This document shows positions 48,489 to 59,685 of a stretch of DNA of 64,000 nucleotides, in pieces. The notes under the pieces are model-generated. The model did no database searches. It was given only the letters and a program-made list of their open reading frames with translations, and was not told the origin of the DNA. Origin of the DNA: Pseudoalteromonas haloplanktis ATCC 14393 (GTDB lineage: Bacteria > Pseudomonadota > Gammaproteobacteria > Enterobacterales > Alteromonadaceae). Position 1 is the stretch's first letter, and every line of letters starts with the position of its first letter. Position numbers and translations under genes: made by a program. The stretch is taken from contig NZ_AHCA01000005.1 of the NCBI RefSeq assembly GCF_000238355.1, positions 287,656 through 351,655 of the forward strand, read 5' to 3'.

Positions 48489-48513
48489 AGTCACTCACGA
48501 CACGTGAGTGACT
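48489..48513. terminator. Palindrome between the pump gene and a small membrane gene
   Basis: Ten-base arms AGTCACTCAC/GTGAGTGACT around GACAC. It covers the last codons (VTHVS) and stop of the small leftward gene and follows the pump gene by 16 bases. Only three T follow on the plus strand, so termination strength is doubtful. Confidence 0.45.
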
Positions 48514-48671
48514 TTCATCATTAGAACAAAAAAACCTAACACCAGTGCAGAAAATGCCAAAATGTATATAAAGCCTTTTTTACCTTGTTTGATCGGGACT
48601 TGGTTGTATTTAAGAAAAAAGTACCAAATTAAGCAAAGTACAATAGGCATTAGGAATAATAATCGGAACAT
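48495..48671 (-). CDS. Small membrane protein of unknown function
   Basis: 58 residues from the ATG at 48671 (MFRLLFLMPIVLCLIW), which follows GAGAGAG; the longer frame to 48761 has no ribosome site. Two hydrophobic helices (about 2-19 and 33-53) are joined by a basic loop. It is divergent from the XRE gene and may share its operator region. Confidence 0.55.
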   Translation of the reverse strand: MFRLLFLMPIVLCLIWYFFLKYNQVPIKQGKKGFIYILAFSALVLGFFVLMMKVTHVS

Positions 48672-48824
48672 GAATCTCTCTCTTTTGTAATGATTATACA
48701 GTTTATTAGCATAACTATTTAATTTTAAAGTTAAAAATAATTTATCGTAAAAAGGGTTCATTTCAATAATTTATTTGTTACATTAAAGAGGAACTAAAAT
48801 TAGACTATTAACTTTAATGTTTGT

Positions 48825-48851
48825 TTTACAATAAAGTTAATAGCCTATAAT
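48825..48851 (+). promoter_or_regulatory. Candidate upstream promoter of the XRE gene
   Basis: TTTACA (48825-48830) and TATAAT (48846-48851) with a short 15-base spacer. The following palindrome begins at the last base of the -10 box. A second TATAAT lies at 48913-48918 with a weak -35, and AAGAGTGA/TCACTCTT (48925-48932, 48946-48953) can form a leader hairpin. Confidence 0.45.
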
Positions 48852-48879
48852 AGCAATTACCCGTAACGGGTAATTGCTA
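48851..48879. promoter_or_regulatory. 29-base palindrome, candidate operator
   Basis: Perfect 14-base arms TAGCAATTACCCGT and complement around a single A. It overlaps the end of the -10 box and covers the expected transcription start, in the 323-base divergent gap 48672-48994. The adjacent small XRE protein is the obvious candidate ligand, but this is inference. No T tract, so not a terminator. Confidence 0.6.
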
Positions 48880-48994
48880 GAAATTAGTTATTTCACATGG
48901 TTGTGAATAGTATATAATGTATCCAAGAGTGAGACGGGCAAACTTTCACTCTTAATTAATTAAACTTTAAATCATCTAGTAGGAGATGTTTTTT

Positions 48995-49234
48995 ATGATG
49001 GGTAAAACAGTTTCTTCTGAAGAAAACTCAAAACTAACCAAATGGCTTAAAACTAAGCGTCATGAGAAAGGTCATACAATGCGTAGCCTTGCTCAAGTAC
49101 TTGGTACACCGCATTCATTCATTGGTAAAATTGAAAACCAAGAGCGCCGTTTAGACGTGATTGAATTTCTACGTTATTGTGATGCGCTAGAAGTCGACCC
49201 GTATGAAGGTTTAGGCTTATTAAAAGAAGACTAA
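48995..49234 (+). CDS. Small XRE-family DNA-binding protein
   Basis: 79 residues, nearly all one helix-turn-helix domain of the Cro/C1 type (about 15-72; SLAQVLGTPHSFIGKIENQERR is the recognition region). AGGAG at 48981-48985 favours the ATG at 48995, nine bases away; the ATG at 48986 abuts AGGAG and cannot use it. No effector domain, so it probably binds as a dimer, possibly to the palindrome upstream of its own gene. Not next to restriction or phage genes. Confidence 0.85.
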   Translation: MMGKTVSSEENSKLTKWLKTKRHEKGHTMRSLAQVLGTPHSFIGKIENQERRLDVIEFLRYCDALEVDPYEGLGLLKED

Positions 49235-49251
49235 TAATTAGTTTTTTTAGC

Positions 49252-49270
49252 AAGCGCAGGGAAGCGCTTT
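49252..49270 (+). terminator. Weak hairpin after the XRE gene
   Basis: Six-base arms AAGCGC/GCGCTT, 18 bases after the stop, with only a short T run. Confidence 0.35.
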
Positions 49271-49318
49271 CATCAATAATTTATTCCCCCATTAATTACT
49301 TTCTCCCTTTTCAAAACT

Positions 49319-50698
49319 TTATTTACTGCCGTGATAGCTACTTTCTAATGCATACAACCGGTGACGAATTAGATATAAAAATATCAATGATGGCAATACC
49401 ATTAAAGCAGTTAAAATAAAGAACAGCGACCAATTACCACTAAGCCAATCATCAATCACTACACCACTATAACTTGATAGTAATGTTCGTCCTAAATTCC
49501 CTAATGATGCTAACAATGCATAATGTGTTGCACTAAATGCTCGATCGCAAAGCATTGATATAAATGCCACCATAGCCACTAACGACCATGCTTGAGTAAA
49601 ACCGTCTACAACAATCGCCATTGCATATAAATGCTCTTGTGGTCCGGCTAATGCTATCCATGAAAACATTAGATTAGATGCCGCCATTGCCACACCACTG
49701 ATAAATAACCCTTTTACGATGCCGTATTTATGATTAAAAATACTGCCTAAAAATGCAAACACGATGGTAATTAAACCAGTTCCCAGCTTTGAGTAATTGG
49801 CTATTTGTGTATTAGTAAAACCAACCTCTTTATAAAATACAATCGACATACGGGCTAAAAATGCTTCGCCAATTTTAAATAAGAATATAAAGGCCAGTAG
49901 GGCGAGTGCAGTTTTAACCCCGTTACGGGCGAAGAAGGTTTTAAATGGGTCGAACACCGTCACCGCGAGCCATGCGGCCAGCTTAGTTAACTGTGTTTGC
50001 TTACCAAGAGATAGTTTTTGTTGGTAAATACGCTCTAACTCAGCGTGCACAGCTTCTCGATTTGATTTAGGCTCTTTTGCCCAAAACACGCAGCTCATTA
50101 GCAGCAGCATGATCATTGCTAAAAAGTAATACACTTGTGGCCAATCAATGTTTGGCATATCCGCCATATAAAAGGGGATAGCGCCCAGTAGCGCATAGCC
50201 GCTCCACCAACCTGAAGTGGCCATAGCAGCGGCTGCGGTCGCTTTGTGGCTTTCGTTTTCATCTAAGGTATCAATACGAAACGCATCAATTGCGATATCT
50301 TGGGTAGCGGAGGCGATAGCAATGAGTAAACATAAAGCAGCAGCGACGCCTAAATGAGCGGTGATATCGAGTCCCGCCAATAAAACCACACCAAGTAAAA
50401 TAAAGCTTTGGCAAAGCAGTATCCAACTACGGCGTTGACCAAGCCAATTATAAAGCAGGGGAAGTTTGATACGGTCAACCAGAGGGGACCATAAAAAGTT
50501 TATACTGTACGCACCAAAAACAATGCCGAATAATCCGATCATACTACGGCTTAAGCCTTCATCTTTGAGCCAAGCTGACATTACTGAGCCAATTAATACC
50601 CAAGGAAAACCACTGCTCATGCCAAAGATAAACACATTAATAAGGCGTTTATCTTTAAAGTAAGAAAAATATTCTGCTATCGACAAGTTTTTAGTCAT
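49319..50698 (-). CDS. ampG: AmpG-family muropeptide permease
   Basis: A 459-residue major-facilitator protein with about 12-14 helices. The segment SATQDIAIDAFRIDTLDE is an AmpG signature, as is the N-terminal GFPWVLIGSVMSAWL. It imports GlcNAc-anhydro-muropeptides for cell wall recycling. The downstream direction is ended near the XRE gene; upstream lie the ppi and yajG genes, as in other gammaproteobacteria. Confidence 0.9.
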   Translation of the reverse strand: MTKNLSIAEYFSYFKDKRLINVFIFGMSSGFPWVLIGSVMSAWLKDEGLSRSMIGLFGIVFGAYSINFLWSPLVDRIKLPLLYNWLGQRRSWILLCQSFILLGVVLLAGLDITAHLGVAAALCLLIAIASATQDIAIDAFRIDTLDENESHKATAAAAMATSGWWSGYALLGAIPFYMADMPNIDWPQVYYFLAMIMLLLMSCVFWAKEPKSNREAVHAELERIYQQKLSLGKQTQLTKLAAWLAVTVFDPFKTFFARNGVKTALALLAFIFLFKIGEAFLARMSIVFYKEVGFTNTQIANYSKLGTGLITIVFAFLGSIFNHKYGIVKGLFISGVAMAASNLMFSWIALAGPQEHLYAMAIVVDGFTQAWSLVAMVAFISMLCDRAFSATHYALLASLGNLGRTLLSSYSGVVIDDWLSGNWSLFFILTALMVLPSLIFLYLIRHRLYALESSYHGSK

Positions 50699-50744
50699 AA
50701 CGCCTTCAATGGCAAAGAGAGCGACTCGCTCTCTTTATTAATAA

Positions 50745-51365
50745 TTATAATGGAGTTGGCTCTAATACCGTCATATTTAAAATGACAACGGGAGTTTTAG
50801 GTACGAAGTCATAACCAATTTTCTCGTTAAATCCAGTTTCGACCTGCATGATTTTATCAAGCGTCTCATAACCTTCCATTACCATGCCAAAAACAGCAAA
50901 GCCCCAATCTTTGCCTGGGTTTAGATGGTCGTTATCATCCATATTAAAGAAGAACTGGCGAGTGCCAGAATGTGGTTGGCGGTCTTGGTAGGCCATAGCA
51001 ATACTATACATATCATTTTTTGAACCATTGCCACTTTCGTTAAAGATTGGTTCGCCTTCGTACACACCATCATACTCCTTGTCGTAGCCACCACCTTGAA
51101 TAACAAAGTCACGATCGTTTTCTACATCACGCTCTACACGATGAAACACAGTGCCTTTGTAGCTACCATCCATAACGTAAGTTAGAAAATTATTGACGGT
51201 GATAGGAGCTTTTGAGCGATCCATTTCAATGACTATTTTCCCCATCGTGGTGGTGATTTCTACACGAGGAAACATATTGTTTTTCTGAACAAAGCGTCCT
51301 TCGGTTGCTGCTATCAATGGTTGGCTCAACAGTAATAAAACCGCTAATAAAAATACACGTTTCAT
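50745..51365 (-). CDS. Periplasmic cyclophilin-type peptidyl-prolyl isomerase
   Basis: 206 residues with a signal peptide (about 1-19, ending IAA). The cyclophilin core shows VFHRVERD, FVIQGGGYD, SGTRQFFFNMDDND and FAVFGMVMEG. Catalyses proline isomerisation in exported proteins. Two bases after yajG and 46 before ampG on one strand. Confidence 0.92.
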   Translation of the reverse strand: MKRVFLLAVLLLLSQPLIAATEGRFVQKNNMFPRVEITTTMGKIVIEMDRSKAPITVNNFLTYVMDGSYKGTVFHRVERDVENDRDFVIQGGGYDKEYDGVYEGEPIFNESGNGSKNDMYSIAMAYQDRQPHSGTRQFFFNMDDNDHLNPGKDWGFAVFGMVMEGYETLDKIMQVETGFNEKIGYDFVPKTPVVILNMTVLEPTPL

Positions 51366-51367
51366 GA

Positions 51368-51922
51368 TTAACCTTCTAAAAATGCAAGTAATTCAGGGTC
51401 TGATACCATGCGGGTTATTAGTTGCTCAGTCAACTTATTAAGTTGACCTTCAATTTTTGCTCGATCATGGCCAAGCGGTCCTTCAAGGCTGGCATTACCT
51501 CGGTAGATTTTACTAAAGTTACTGCTGCTACGGATCACCCGTACGCCAAGTTCAATTTTTGCATCGCTAGTGTGGGTAACCAGCTTTTCTGTCACGACAG
51601 CTTGTAAGGTATGAATATCAACTTCAAAGCGTGTGGTTGCTAAGTTTGAAATACTGGCGCCATTTCGGCTAAGTGCGCTATCTAGGGCACTTTTAATTGA
51701 TTCTGTTAGCCCTTGACTGGCAATGGTTTGCGTTTTATCTGAAGTAATTAATTTTAAAGTGGCAGGATCACCACGTAAATCAATCACACTCGTATTTAAG
51801 CTTTGGCTAATAGAGCTGAGCTTGCCGCCCTGATAAACCGGATTCAAGATCATTTGATTCGGTTGGCTAGTACAGGCCGACAGTGCTAATAAAGCACAGC
51901 TAGGTAAAATGTATTTCATCAT
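51368..51922 (-). CDS. yajG: YajG-family lipoprotein
   Basis: 184 residues with a lipobox LSAC at about 14-17 (signal peptidase II). The rest matches the YajG pattern with VIDLRGD and RVIRSSSNFSKIYRGN. Function unknown; linked to ampG here and in E. coli. It begins two bases after rlmG. Confidence 0.8.
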   Translation of the reverse strand: MMKYILPSCALLALSACTSQPNQMILNPVYQGGKLSSISQSLNTSVIDLRGDPATLKLITSDKTQTIASQGLTESIKSALDSALSRNGASISNLATTRFEVDIHTLQAVVTEKLVTHTSDAKIELGVRVIRSSSNFSKIYRGNASLEGPLGHDRAKIEGQLNKLTEQLITRMVSDPELLAFLEG

Positions 51923-51924
51923 GG

Positions 51925-53073
51925 TTATAACATCCCATTATTTTTAGTCGCACTTAATACTACAAATTTTTTATTTGAACCAAGTAACTTACAGTTGCCA
52001 AACATGCGTTTTAGTTTGTCATGGTAGTCTAGGTGGCGATTACCAATAATACGTAATTCACCGCCATTTTTTAAGGTACCTTTGGCTTGTTTGAACATTT
52101 GCCATGCAATGTGATCGGTCACCGCTTGTGCTTGGTGGAAAGGTGGATTACATAGCACCATATCTACACTTTCGCGCTCAAACCCAGTTAAACAGTCATT
52201 TTCAATAAATGAACACTGTTCGAACTTATCTTCCATATTGAGTTCTATGTTTAACCGTGCTGATTCAACAGCCATATAGGACTCATCTACAAAGGTGACC
52301 TCAGCGTTTGGACAGCGCGCGAGCGTCATTAACCCCACCACACCATTGCCACAACCTAGATCAATTATGCTTTTGGCTTTACTGGTTTGTGGTAAGTAAT
52401 TAAAAAAGAACCGCGCACCAATATCTAGAGAATCACGAGAAAATACATTGGCATGATTACTAATGGTAAAGTCGCTGCCTTCAAGTGGCCAACTGACAGG
52501 AAAATCTGCGGCTTTATAGCCACCTTCTGCGTGGCTAATAATAAGGCGCGATTTTTTAACGGCTAAACTGGTTTTAGTTTCACCTATAAACTGCTCAAAT
52601 GCTTTAATCGTCGAGTTGTGTACATCTTTGGTTTTAGCTGCCCCGATTACCGCTGTGCCGGGGGCTAATACTTCACTGAGCTCTGAGAGTTGGTATTGTA
52701 AAAAAGCTAATGTGCGTGGCACTTTTAAAATCACCAAATCAACCTGCTCAGGCAAAGCAGATAAGCTATCAAGCTGACTAAAAGCTGTAGTCGCAATTTT
52801 ATTCTCAGCTAAATTGTAAGCAGCAGCTTGGTGGCTAATATATGAATCATTCACTGAACAAACCGTTAACTGCTGTTTGCTAAAATAACAGGACAAAGCA
52901 CCAAAGCTGTCGTTTAAGATCAGCAAAGAGCGACAATCGGGATAATGTTCAGTAACATAGTCAATTAGATATTCGTCAGCAGAATCCCAAGCTTGTAAGC
53001 TGCGGTTTTTTTGATCTAACGGAAAACGTTCAAGAGTAAAGGTTGTATCGCCGAGCTGTGCTTGCGTGGTCAT
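51925..53073 (-). CDS. rlmG: 23S rRNA (guanine-1835-N2)-methyltransferase
   Basis: 382 residues with a degenerate N-terminal and a catalytic C-terminal methyltransferase domain. SAM motif IDLGCGNGVVGL (about 238-249) and the NPPF catalytic motif are present. The length (E. coli RlmG 378) favours RlmG over RsmC. First gene of the leftward rlmG-yajG-ppi-ampG run, divergent from the alkB gene by 43 bases. Confidence 0.88.
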   Translation of the reverse strand: MTTQAQLGDTTFTLERFPLDQKNRSLQAWDSADEYLIDYVTEHYPDCRSLLILNDSFGALSCYFSKQQLTVCSVNDSYISHQAAAYNLAENKIATTAFSQLDSLSALPEQVDLVILKVPRTLAFLQYQLSELSEVLAPGTAVIGAAKTKDVHNSTIKAFEQFIGETKTSLAVKKSRLIISHAEGGYKAADFPVSWPLEGSDFTISNHANVFSRDSLDIGARFFFNYLPQTSKAKSIIDLGCGNGVVGLMTLARCPNAEVTFVDESYMAVESARLNIELNMEDKFEQCSFIENDCLTGFERESVDMVLCNPPFHQAQAVTDHIAWQMFKQAKGTLKNGGELRIIGNRHLDYHDKLKRMFGNCKLLGSNKKFVVLSATKNNGML

Positions 53074-53116
53074 AATAGTTTAATGATCGGTAATCAATTG
53101 ATAGGTAAATTCTAAC

Positions 53117-53716
53117 ATGCAACGGCAAAAGGCCAACCCCCATATGTTACCAAATGGCTTTTCTTATCAAAGAAGCGCATTGAGCGCACAAAAAAGCCTC
53201 GATTTATTTTATCATCTGCAGCAAAATTTAAATTGGCAGCAACCCAATACCACCGTTTATGGGCGAACAGGCCCAATCCCACGGTTGCAATGTTTTATTA
53301 GTGATAACCTGGTTGAATATGGTTACTCACACAGTAAGTTAGTGGTTGAGCCTTGGCCTAGGGTGTTATTAGCCATGCGAAAACGATTGGAACGCCATTT
53401 ACAACAACCGTTTAATTCTTTGTTGGTCAACTATTACCGCGATGGCAATGACACTATGGGTTGGCACAGTGATGATGAAATTGAACTCGGACCAAAGCCA
53501 ACGATTGTCTGTATCTCTTTAGGTGCAGAGCGGGTGTTAAAACTAAAACATAAGGCCAGTAATAAAGTAACTGATTTATTACTTCACAGTGGCAGTTGTT
53601 TAGTGATGCATGGTGACAGCCAGCGGGATTACCAACACGCAATTGCAAAGCAAACAACGTTAGCTCACCCTCGTATAAGTTTGACATTCAGGTATATTTT
53701 ACCAAAACCCAGCTAG
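53117..53716 (+). CDS. AlkB-like alkylated DNA repair dioxygenase
   Basis: A 199-residue 2-oxoglutarate/Fe(II) oxygenase. Iron ligands His117 and Asp119 (WHSDDE) and His174 (YQHAI), and the arginines of RISLTFR that hold 2-oxoglutarate, are intact. NYYRDGNDTMGWHSD resembles the ALKBH2/3-like bacterial group. Reverses N-alkyl damage in DNA. No ada or other alkylation genes are next to it. Confidence 0.9.
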   Translation: MQRQKANPHMLPNGFSYQRSALSAQKSLDLFYHLQQNLNWQQPNTTVYGRTGPIPRLQCFISDNLVEYGYSHSKLVVEPWPRVLLAMRKRLERHLQQPFNSLLVNYYRDGNDTMGWHSDDEIELGPKPTIVCISLGAERVLKLKHKASNKVTDLLLHSGSCLVMHGDSQRDYQHAIAKQTTLAHPRISLTFRYILPKPS

Positions 53717-53776
53717 CCAATTTACAAACTTAGTTGTTATAGTATGGCCCTCATTAGTTATGGATCGGCCCTTTAT

Positions 53777-54088
53777 ATGTCAATGCAGCAGCAGATACAA
53801 AGCAAAATAGCAGACGCGATTGCTTGCAAGCACCTTAATGTCATTAATGAAAGTCATATGCATAGTCGCGGTGAAGAGTCGCACTTTAAAGTGATTGTTG
53901 TTAGCGAAGAGTTTAGCGGCAAACGTTTATTGCAACGCCATCGACAAATTAACGAAATATTAAAAAATGAGCTTGCAAATCATATTCATGCATTAGCAAT
54001 TCATACCTTTACCCCTGAAGAATTTAGTGAGCAAAGTGGTCAGGTTGCTGATTCACCTACCTGTTTGGGTGGTTCTAAATTAGATTAA
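53777..54088 (+). CDS. BolA family protein
   Basis: 103 residues from the ATG at 53777; a start at 53744 would add an unrelated leader, and one at 53783 is also possible. INESHMHSRGEESHFKVIVVSEEFSGKRLLQRHRQIN contains the conserved BolA histidines, here in two parts around Gly-Glu-Glu. BolA proteins pair with monothiol glutaredoxins in Fe-S handling. The weak ribosome site makes the exact start uncertain. Confidence 0.9.
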   Translation: MSMQQQIQSKIADAIACKHLNVINESHMHSRGEESHFKVIVVSEEFSGKRLLQRHRQINEILKNELANHIHALAIHTFTPEEFSEQSGQVADSPTCLGGSKLD

Positions 54089-54188
54089 CGGCCAGGTTTG
54101 ATTGGGCATAACACTCATCAGACCTGTATTTTTACAATTAGCCTTTAAACTAGCGCTAATTTTTATTGAGATAGATATAGGATGATCA

Positions 54189-55382
54189 ATGGTCATTAAG
54201 CCTAAAATTCGCGGTTTCATCTGTACAAATGCCCACCCAGTAGGCTGTGCAGAGCACGTACAAGAACAAATTAACTATGTAAAACAACAAGGCGAGCTAA
54301 AAAATGCGCCTAAAAATGTACTAGTTATCGGTGCTTCTACAGGTTATGGCCTTGCATCGCGCATTACTGCTGCGTTTGGTGGTGGTGCTAAAACCTTAGG
54401 TATCTTTTTTGAAAAAGAAGGCACTGAGCGTAAAACCGGTTCTGCGGGTTGGTATAACACTGCAGCGTTTCAAAATGCGGCCGACGAAGCTGGGCTTTGG
54501 TCTAAGAATATCAATGGCGATGCGTTCTCAAACGAAATCAAGCAAAAAACGATTGAAACAATCAAAGCTGATTTAGGTAAAGTTGATTTAGTGATCTACA
54601 GCTTGGCATCACCGCGCCGTACTGATCCAAATACAGGTGAAACATATTCTTCTACGCTTAAGCCAATTGGCAACTCTGTGACGACGAAAAACCTGAATAC
54701 GTCAAAGCGTGAAATAGATGAAATAACTGTCGAGGCGGCAAGCCAAGAAGATATCGATAACACCATCAAAGTAATGGGTGGTGAAGATTGGGAAATGTGG
54801 ATAGACGCTTTAAAAGAAGCAGGCGTTCTAGCTGACAACTTCAAAACTACCGCTTATACCTATATTGGTAAAGAGCTGACATGGCCAATTTACGGTCATG
54901 CGACGATCGGTAAAGCAAAAGAAGATTTAGACCGTGCAACGGTTGCTATTAAAGAGTCGACTAAGTCATTAAATGGTGAAGCATACGTTTCGTCACTTAA
55001 CGCAGTAGTAACACAAGCAAGCTCTGCTATACCTATTATGCCACTTTATATCTCTGCTTTATTCAAAGTAATGAAAGCCGATGGCACTTATGAAGGGACG
55101 ATTGAGCAAATTCACGCGTTATTCACTGAGAACTTATATGGTGATTCTCCACGTTTTGATGACGGCGGTCATTTATTCCAAAACTACAAAGAACTGGAAG
55201 ATGACGTGCAAGCACGTATCCAGACTGTGTGGGACTCAGTTACTACTGAAACAATTGACGAATTAACGGATTATGTGGGTTACCATAATGAGTTTTTACG
55301 TTTATTTGGTTTTGGTATTGACTCGGTTGATTATGAGCAAGAGGTTGATGCCGTTGCTCCGATTGCCAATTTGATTGATTAA
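54189..55382 (+). CDS. fabV: Trans-2-enoyl-ACP/CoA reductase FabV
   Basis: A 397-residue NAD(P)H enzyme for the last step of the fatty-acid elongation cycle. IGASTGYGLASRI is the nucleotide site; the active site follows the FabV-type Tyr-x8-Lys pattern in the WPIYGHATIGKAK region, unlike FabI's Tyr-x6-Lys. GFICTNAHPVGC at the N-terminus is diagnostic. No fabI in the window. AGGA precedes the ATG. Confidence 0.96.
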   Translation: MVIKPKIRGFICTNAHPVGCAEHVQEQINYVKQQGELKNAPKNVLVIGASTGYGLASRITAAFGGGAKTLGIFFEKEGTERKTGSAGWYNTAAFQNAADEAGLWSKNINGDAFSNEIKQKTIETIKADLGKVDLVIYSLASPRRTDPNTGETYSSTLKPIGNSVTTKNLNTSKREIDEITVEAASQEDIDNTIKVMGGEDWEMWIDALKEAGVLADNFKTTAYTYIGKELTWPIYGHATIGKAKEDLDRATVAIKESTKSLNGEAYVSSLNAVVTQASSAIPIMPLYISALFKVMKADGTYEGTIEQIHALFTENLYGDSPRFDDGGHLFQNYKELEDDVQARIQTVWDSVTTETIDELTDYVGYHNEFLRLFGFGIDSVDYEQEVDAVAPIANLID

Positions 55383-55400
55383 TCAACAATTGATTGTTTA

Positions 55401-55424
55401 AAAGTCGCTACGGCGACTTTTTTT
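55401..55424 (+). terminator. Terminator of fabV
   Basis: Eight-base stem AAAGTCGC/GCGACTTT with a TACG loop and a T run, 18 bases after the stop. Confidence 0.9.
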
Positions 55425-55559
55425 ATGATCAATCTTTTTTTCTGTATTTTTGCTTAATTTCTCTCCTTGCTCGCGAGCAATAGCACTTTGGTCTATATTG
55501 AATTTTATTCAAATGCGGCGATTGAGCTAAATAACCACATCTGTCGTATAAATTTCATA

Positions 55560-55588
55560 TTTACACTCGCATAGTAGTCACGATTAAT
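55560..55588 (+). promoter_or_regulatory. Candidate nqr operon promoter in the fabV-nqrA gap
   Basis: TTTACA (55560-55565) and ATTAAT (55583-55588) with a 17-base spacer, about 160 bases before nqrA. The rest of 55425-55750 has no credible gene. A start-stop ATGTGA at 55608 and GAGGAG at 55612 lie in the leader and are probably chance. Confidence 0.35.
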
Positions 55589-55663
55589 GTTAAAATTCGG
55601 GCAATATATGTGAGGAGTTTAACTGCGTTGCTTGTTTTGAGATTAAAACAGGTAGTTCTTTGA

Positions 55664-57094
<1,431 letters not shown>

Positions 57095-57098
57095 AGAG

Positions 57099-58301
57099 AT
57101 GGGTTTAAAGAAATTTCTAGAAGATATCGAGCCGCATTTTGAAGCCGGTGGTAAACATGAAAAGTGGTATGCACTGTATGAAGCAGCGGCAACTATTTTT
57201 TATACCCCGGGTTATGTAAATAAAGGCAAAACACACGTTCGTGATAACATCGACCTAAAACGTATGATGATTTTAGTGTGGATGGCGACATTCCCTGCGA
57301 TGTTTTTTGGTATGTTCAATATCGGTCATCAGGCCGCGGGTGCTTTAGCACAAGGTTTTGAACTAGCAAACTCTTGGCAAGTAGGTTTATTTCAGTTATT
57401 TGGCGGTGAATTAACGGCTGAATCTGGATGGGGCGCAAAAATGTTCTACGGAGCATGTTTCTTCTTACCAATCTACGCAGTAACCTTTGCGGTAGGTGGT
57501 TTTTGGGAAGTATTGTTTGCCTCTGTACGTAAGCATGAAGTTAACGAAGGCTTCTTCGTAACCTCTGTATTATTTGCATTGATCCTACCAGCAACTATTC
57601 CACTATGGCAGGTTGCATTAGGTATTACATTCGGTGTTGTTATTGCTAAAGAAATCTTTGGTGGTACTGGCCGTAACTTCTTAAACCCTGCTTTAGCGGG
57701 CCGTGCGTTCTTATTCTTCGCATACCCAGCGCAAATTTCAGGTGACACAGTATGGACAGCAGTAGATTCGTTCTCTGGTGCAACTATGCTAGGTCAAGCG
57801 TTTGTTGGTTCACTAGATTACAGCAACATGGAGCTATGGTGGAATGCGTTTTACGGTTTCATTCAAGGTTCAGTAGGTGAAACATCGACTCTTGCATTGT
57901 TAATCGGTGGCTTGTTCTTAATCTACGTGCGAATTGCGTCTTGGCGTATCGTGCTAGGTGTATTCTTGGGTATGGTTGCAACTGCATTCTTATTAAATGC
58001 AATTGGCTCAGAGACTAACCCAGTGTTTGCAATGCCTTGGCATTGGCACTTAGTACTAGGTGGTTTTGCTTTTGGTATGTTCTTCATGGCGACAGATCCA
58101 GTATCTGCTGCTTTTACCGACAAAGCAAAATTCGCATACGGTGCATTAATCGGCTTTATGGTAGTGATGATCCGCGTAGTAAACCCTGCTTTCCCAGAAG
58201 GTATGATGCTAGCGATTTTATTTGCTAACTTATTTGCGCCATTATTTGATCACTTTGTAGTGCAAGCTAATATCAAGCGGAGGTTGGCACGTAATGTCTA
58301 G
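57099..58301 (+). CDS. nqrB: Na+-translocating NADH:quinone reductase subunit B
   Basis: A 400-residue membrane subunit with about ten helices that carries covalent FMN on Thr229 (FSGATM) and riboflavin and forms the main sodium path. FMN attachment is by ApbE, encoded downstream. Overlaps nqrC by eight bases. Confidence 0.97.
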   Translation: MGLKKFLEDIEPHFEAGGKHEKWYALYEAAATIFYTPGYVNKGKTHVRDNIDLKRMMILVWMATFPAMFFGMFNIGHQAAGALAQGFELANSWQVGLFQLFGGELTAESGWGAKMFYGACFFLPIYAVTFAVGGFWEVLFASVRKHEVNEGFFVTSVLFALILPATIPLWQVALGITFGVVIAKEIFGGTGRNFLNPALAGRAFLFFAYPAQISGDTVWTAVDSFSGATMLGQAFVGSLDYSNMELWWNAFYGFIQGSVGETSTLALLIGGLFLIYVRIASWRIVLGVFLGMVATAFLLNAIGSETNPVFAMPWHWHLVLGGFAFGMFFMATDPVSAAFTDKAKFAYGALIGFMVVMIRVVNPAFPEGMMLAILFANLFAPLFDHFVVQANIKRRLARNV

Positions 58302-59043
58302 TAATAACGAATCAATCGGCAAAACGCTAACCGTTGTTGTTGCACTATGTTTAGTGTGCGCAATCATCGTATCGTTTGCTTCAGTTCAGCTTCGCCCTTT
58401 ACAGCAAGCTAACAAAACGCAAGATATTCAAAAGAATATCTTAGCTGCAGCGGGTATTGATGCTGTTGAAAATATCTCTGATACGTTCAACGCAAAAATC
58501 GAAGCGCGCGTGGTAAACATGCAAACAGGTGAGTTTGTTGAAACTGACCCTAACTCATTTGACTTTGAAAAAAGCAAATTTGACCAAAAAATTAGTTTTG
58601 CATTAAAAGCAGAAGGCATCAAAGACATCGCTGGTATTCAGCGCATGACTAAAGAGTCACCTGTTTATATCTCGAAAAAAGCTGACGGTTCTACAGACGC
58701 TATCATTTTACCAATCCAAGGTTACGGCCTTTGGGGTGTAATGTATGGTTTCTTAGCGCTAGAAAGCGATGGCGAAACAGTTAAAGATATTAACTTTTAT
58801 AAGCACAATGAAACACCGGGTCTAGGTGGTGAAATTCAAAACCCACAATGGACAGCAACATGGGGTGGTAAAGAGTTACCAGTTGATGTTGTAAAAAGTG
58901 GCGCTAAAAATGATCATCAAATTGATGGCCTTTCAGGTGCAACTTTAACGTCTAACGGTGTTGATCACGCAGTTGATTTTTGGACTGGTGAAAACGGCTT
59001 TGGTCCTTTCCTTGAGAAAGTGCGTAAAGGAGCGTTGAAATAA
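58294..59043 (+). CDS. nqrC: Na+-translocating NADH:quinone reductase subunit C
   Basis: A 249-residue subunit with one N-terminal helix and a periplasmic FMN domain. The ApbE target is [10 protein letters not shown] with Thr217. Overlaps nqrB by eight bases and nqrD by one, so translation is coupled. Confidence 0.97.
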   Translation: MSSNNESIGKTLTVVVALCLVCAIIVSFASVQLRPLQQANKTQDIQKNILAAAGIDAVENISDTFNAKIEARVVNMQTGEFVETDPNSFDFEKSKFDQKISFALKAEGIKDIAGIQRMTKESPVYISKKADGSTDAIILPIQGYGLWGVMYGFLALESDGETVKDINFYKHNETPGLGGEIQNPQWTATWGGKELPVDVVKSGAKNDHQIDGLSGATLTSNGVDHAVDFWTGENGFGPFLEKVRKGALK

Positions 59044-59675
59044 TGGCTGATACTAAAGAAATGAAGTCGGTCCTATTTGGACCGGTACTGGCAAATAACC
59101 CGATCGCGTTACAAGTACTTGGTATTTGTTCTGCGCTTGCGGTAACGTCGAGCTTAAAAAATGCGTTAATCATGTCAATTGCGTTGACTTTGGTAACAGC
59201 ATTCTCAAGCTTCTTTATCTCAATTATTCGTAACCAGATCCCGTCATCAGTGCGTATCATCGTGCAAATGACCATCATTGCGTCGCTAGTAATCGTTGTT
59301 GACCAAGTACTTCAGGCTTTCTCTTATGCTACGGCTAAAGAGTTGTCGGTATTCGTTGGTCTAATCATTACTAACTGTATCGTAATGGGTCGTGCAGAAG
59401 CGTATGCGATGAAGTCACCGCCGCTTATGTCGTTCCTTGATGGTATCGGTAATGGCTTAGGTTACTCAGTAGTGTTACTTACTGTTGGCTTTATTCGTGA
59501 ACTATTTGGTAAAGGCACATTGTTTGGTGCTGAAATCATCCCTCTTGTACAAGATGGCGGTTGGTATCAGCCTATGGGTCTATTGATTTTACCTCCTAGT
59601 GCGTTCTTCATCATTGGTTTATTCATATGGGTACTTCGTACTTATAAGAAAGACCAAGTAGAAGCGAAAGGGTAA
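59043..59675 (+). CDS. nqrD: Na+-translocating NADH:quinone reductase subunit D
   Basis: A 210-residue membrane subunit with six helices, half of the pseudo-symmetric NqrD/E pair that holds an iron centre. [18 protein letters not shown] and [17 protein letters not shown] (the conserved cysteine of the iron site) are present. Confidence 0.97.
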   Translation: MADTKEMKSVLFGPVLANNPIALQVLGICSALAVTSSLKNALIMSIALTLVTAFSSFFISIIRNQIPSSVRIIVQMTIIASLVIVVDQVLQAFSYATAKELSVFVGLIITNCIVMGRAEAYAMKSPPLMSFLDGIGNGLGYSVVLLTVGFIRELFGKGTLFGAEIIPLVQDGGWYQPMGLLILPPSAFFIIGLFIWVLRTYKKDQVEAKG

Positions 59676-59685
59676 GGGGTAGATA

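Noticed and set aside
48986..48997. Start of the XRE gene at 48986
   Set aside because: This ATG abuts the AGGAG ribosome site, leaving no spacing.
48672..49234. Restriction-modification control (C) protein system
   Set aside because: The small XRE protein has no methylase or nuclease gene near it.
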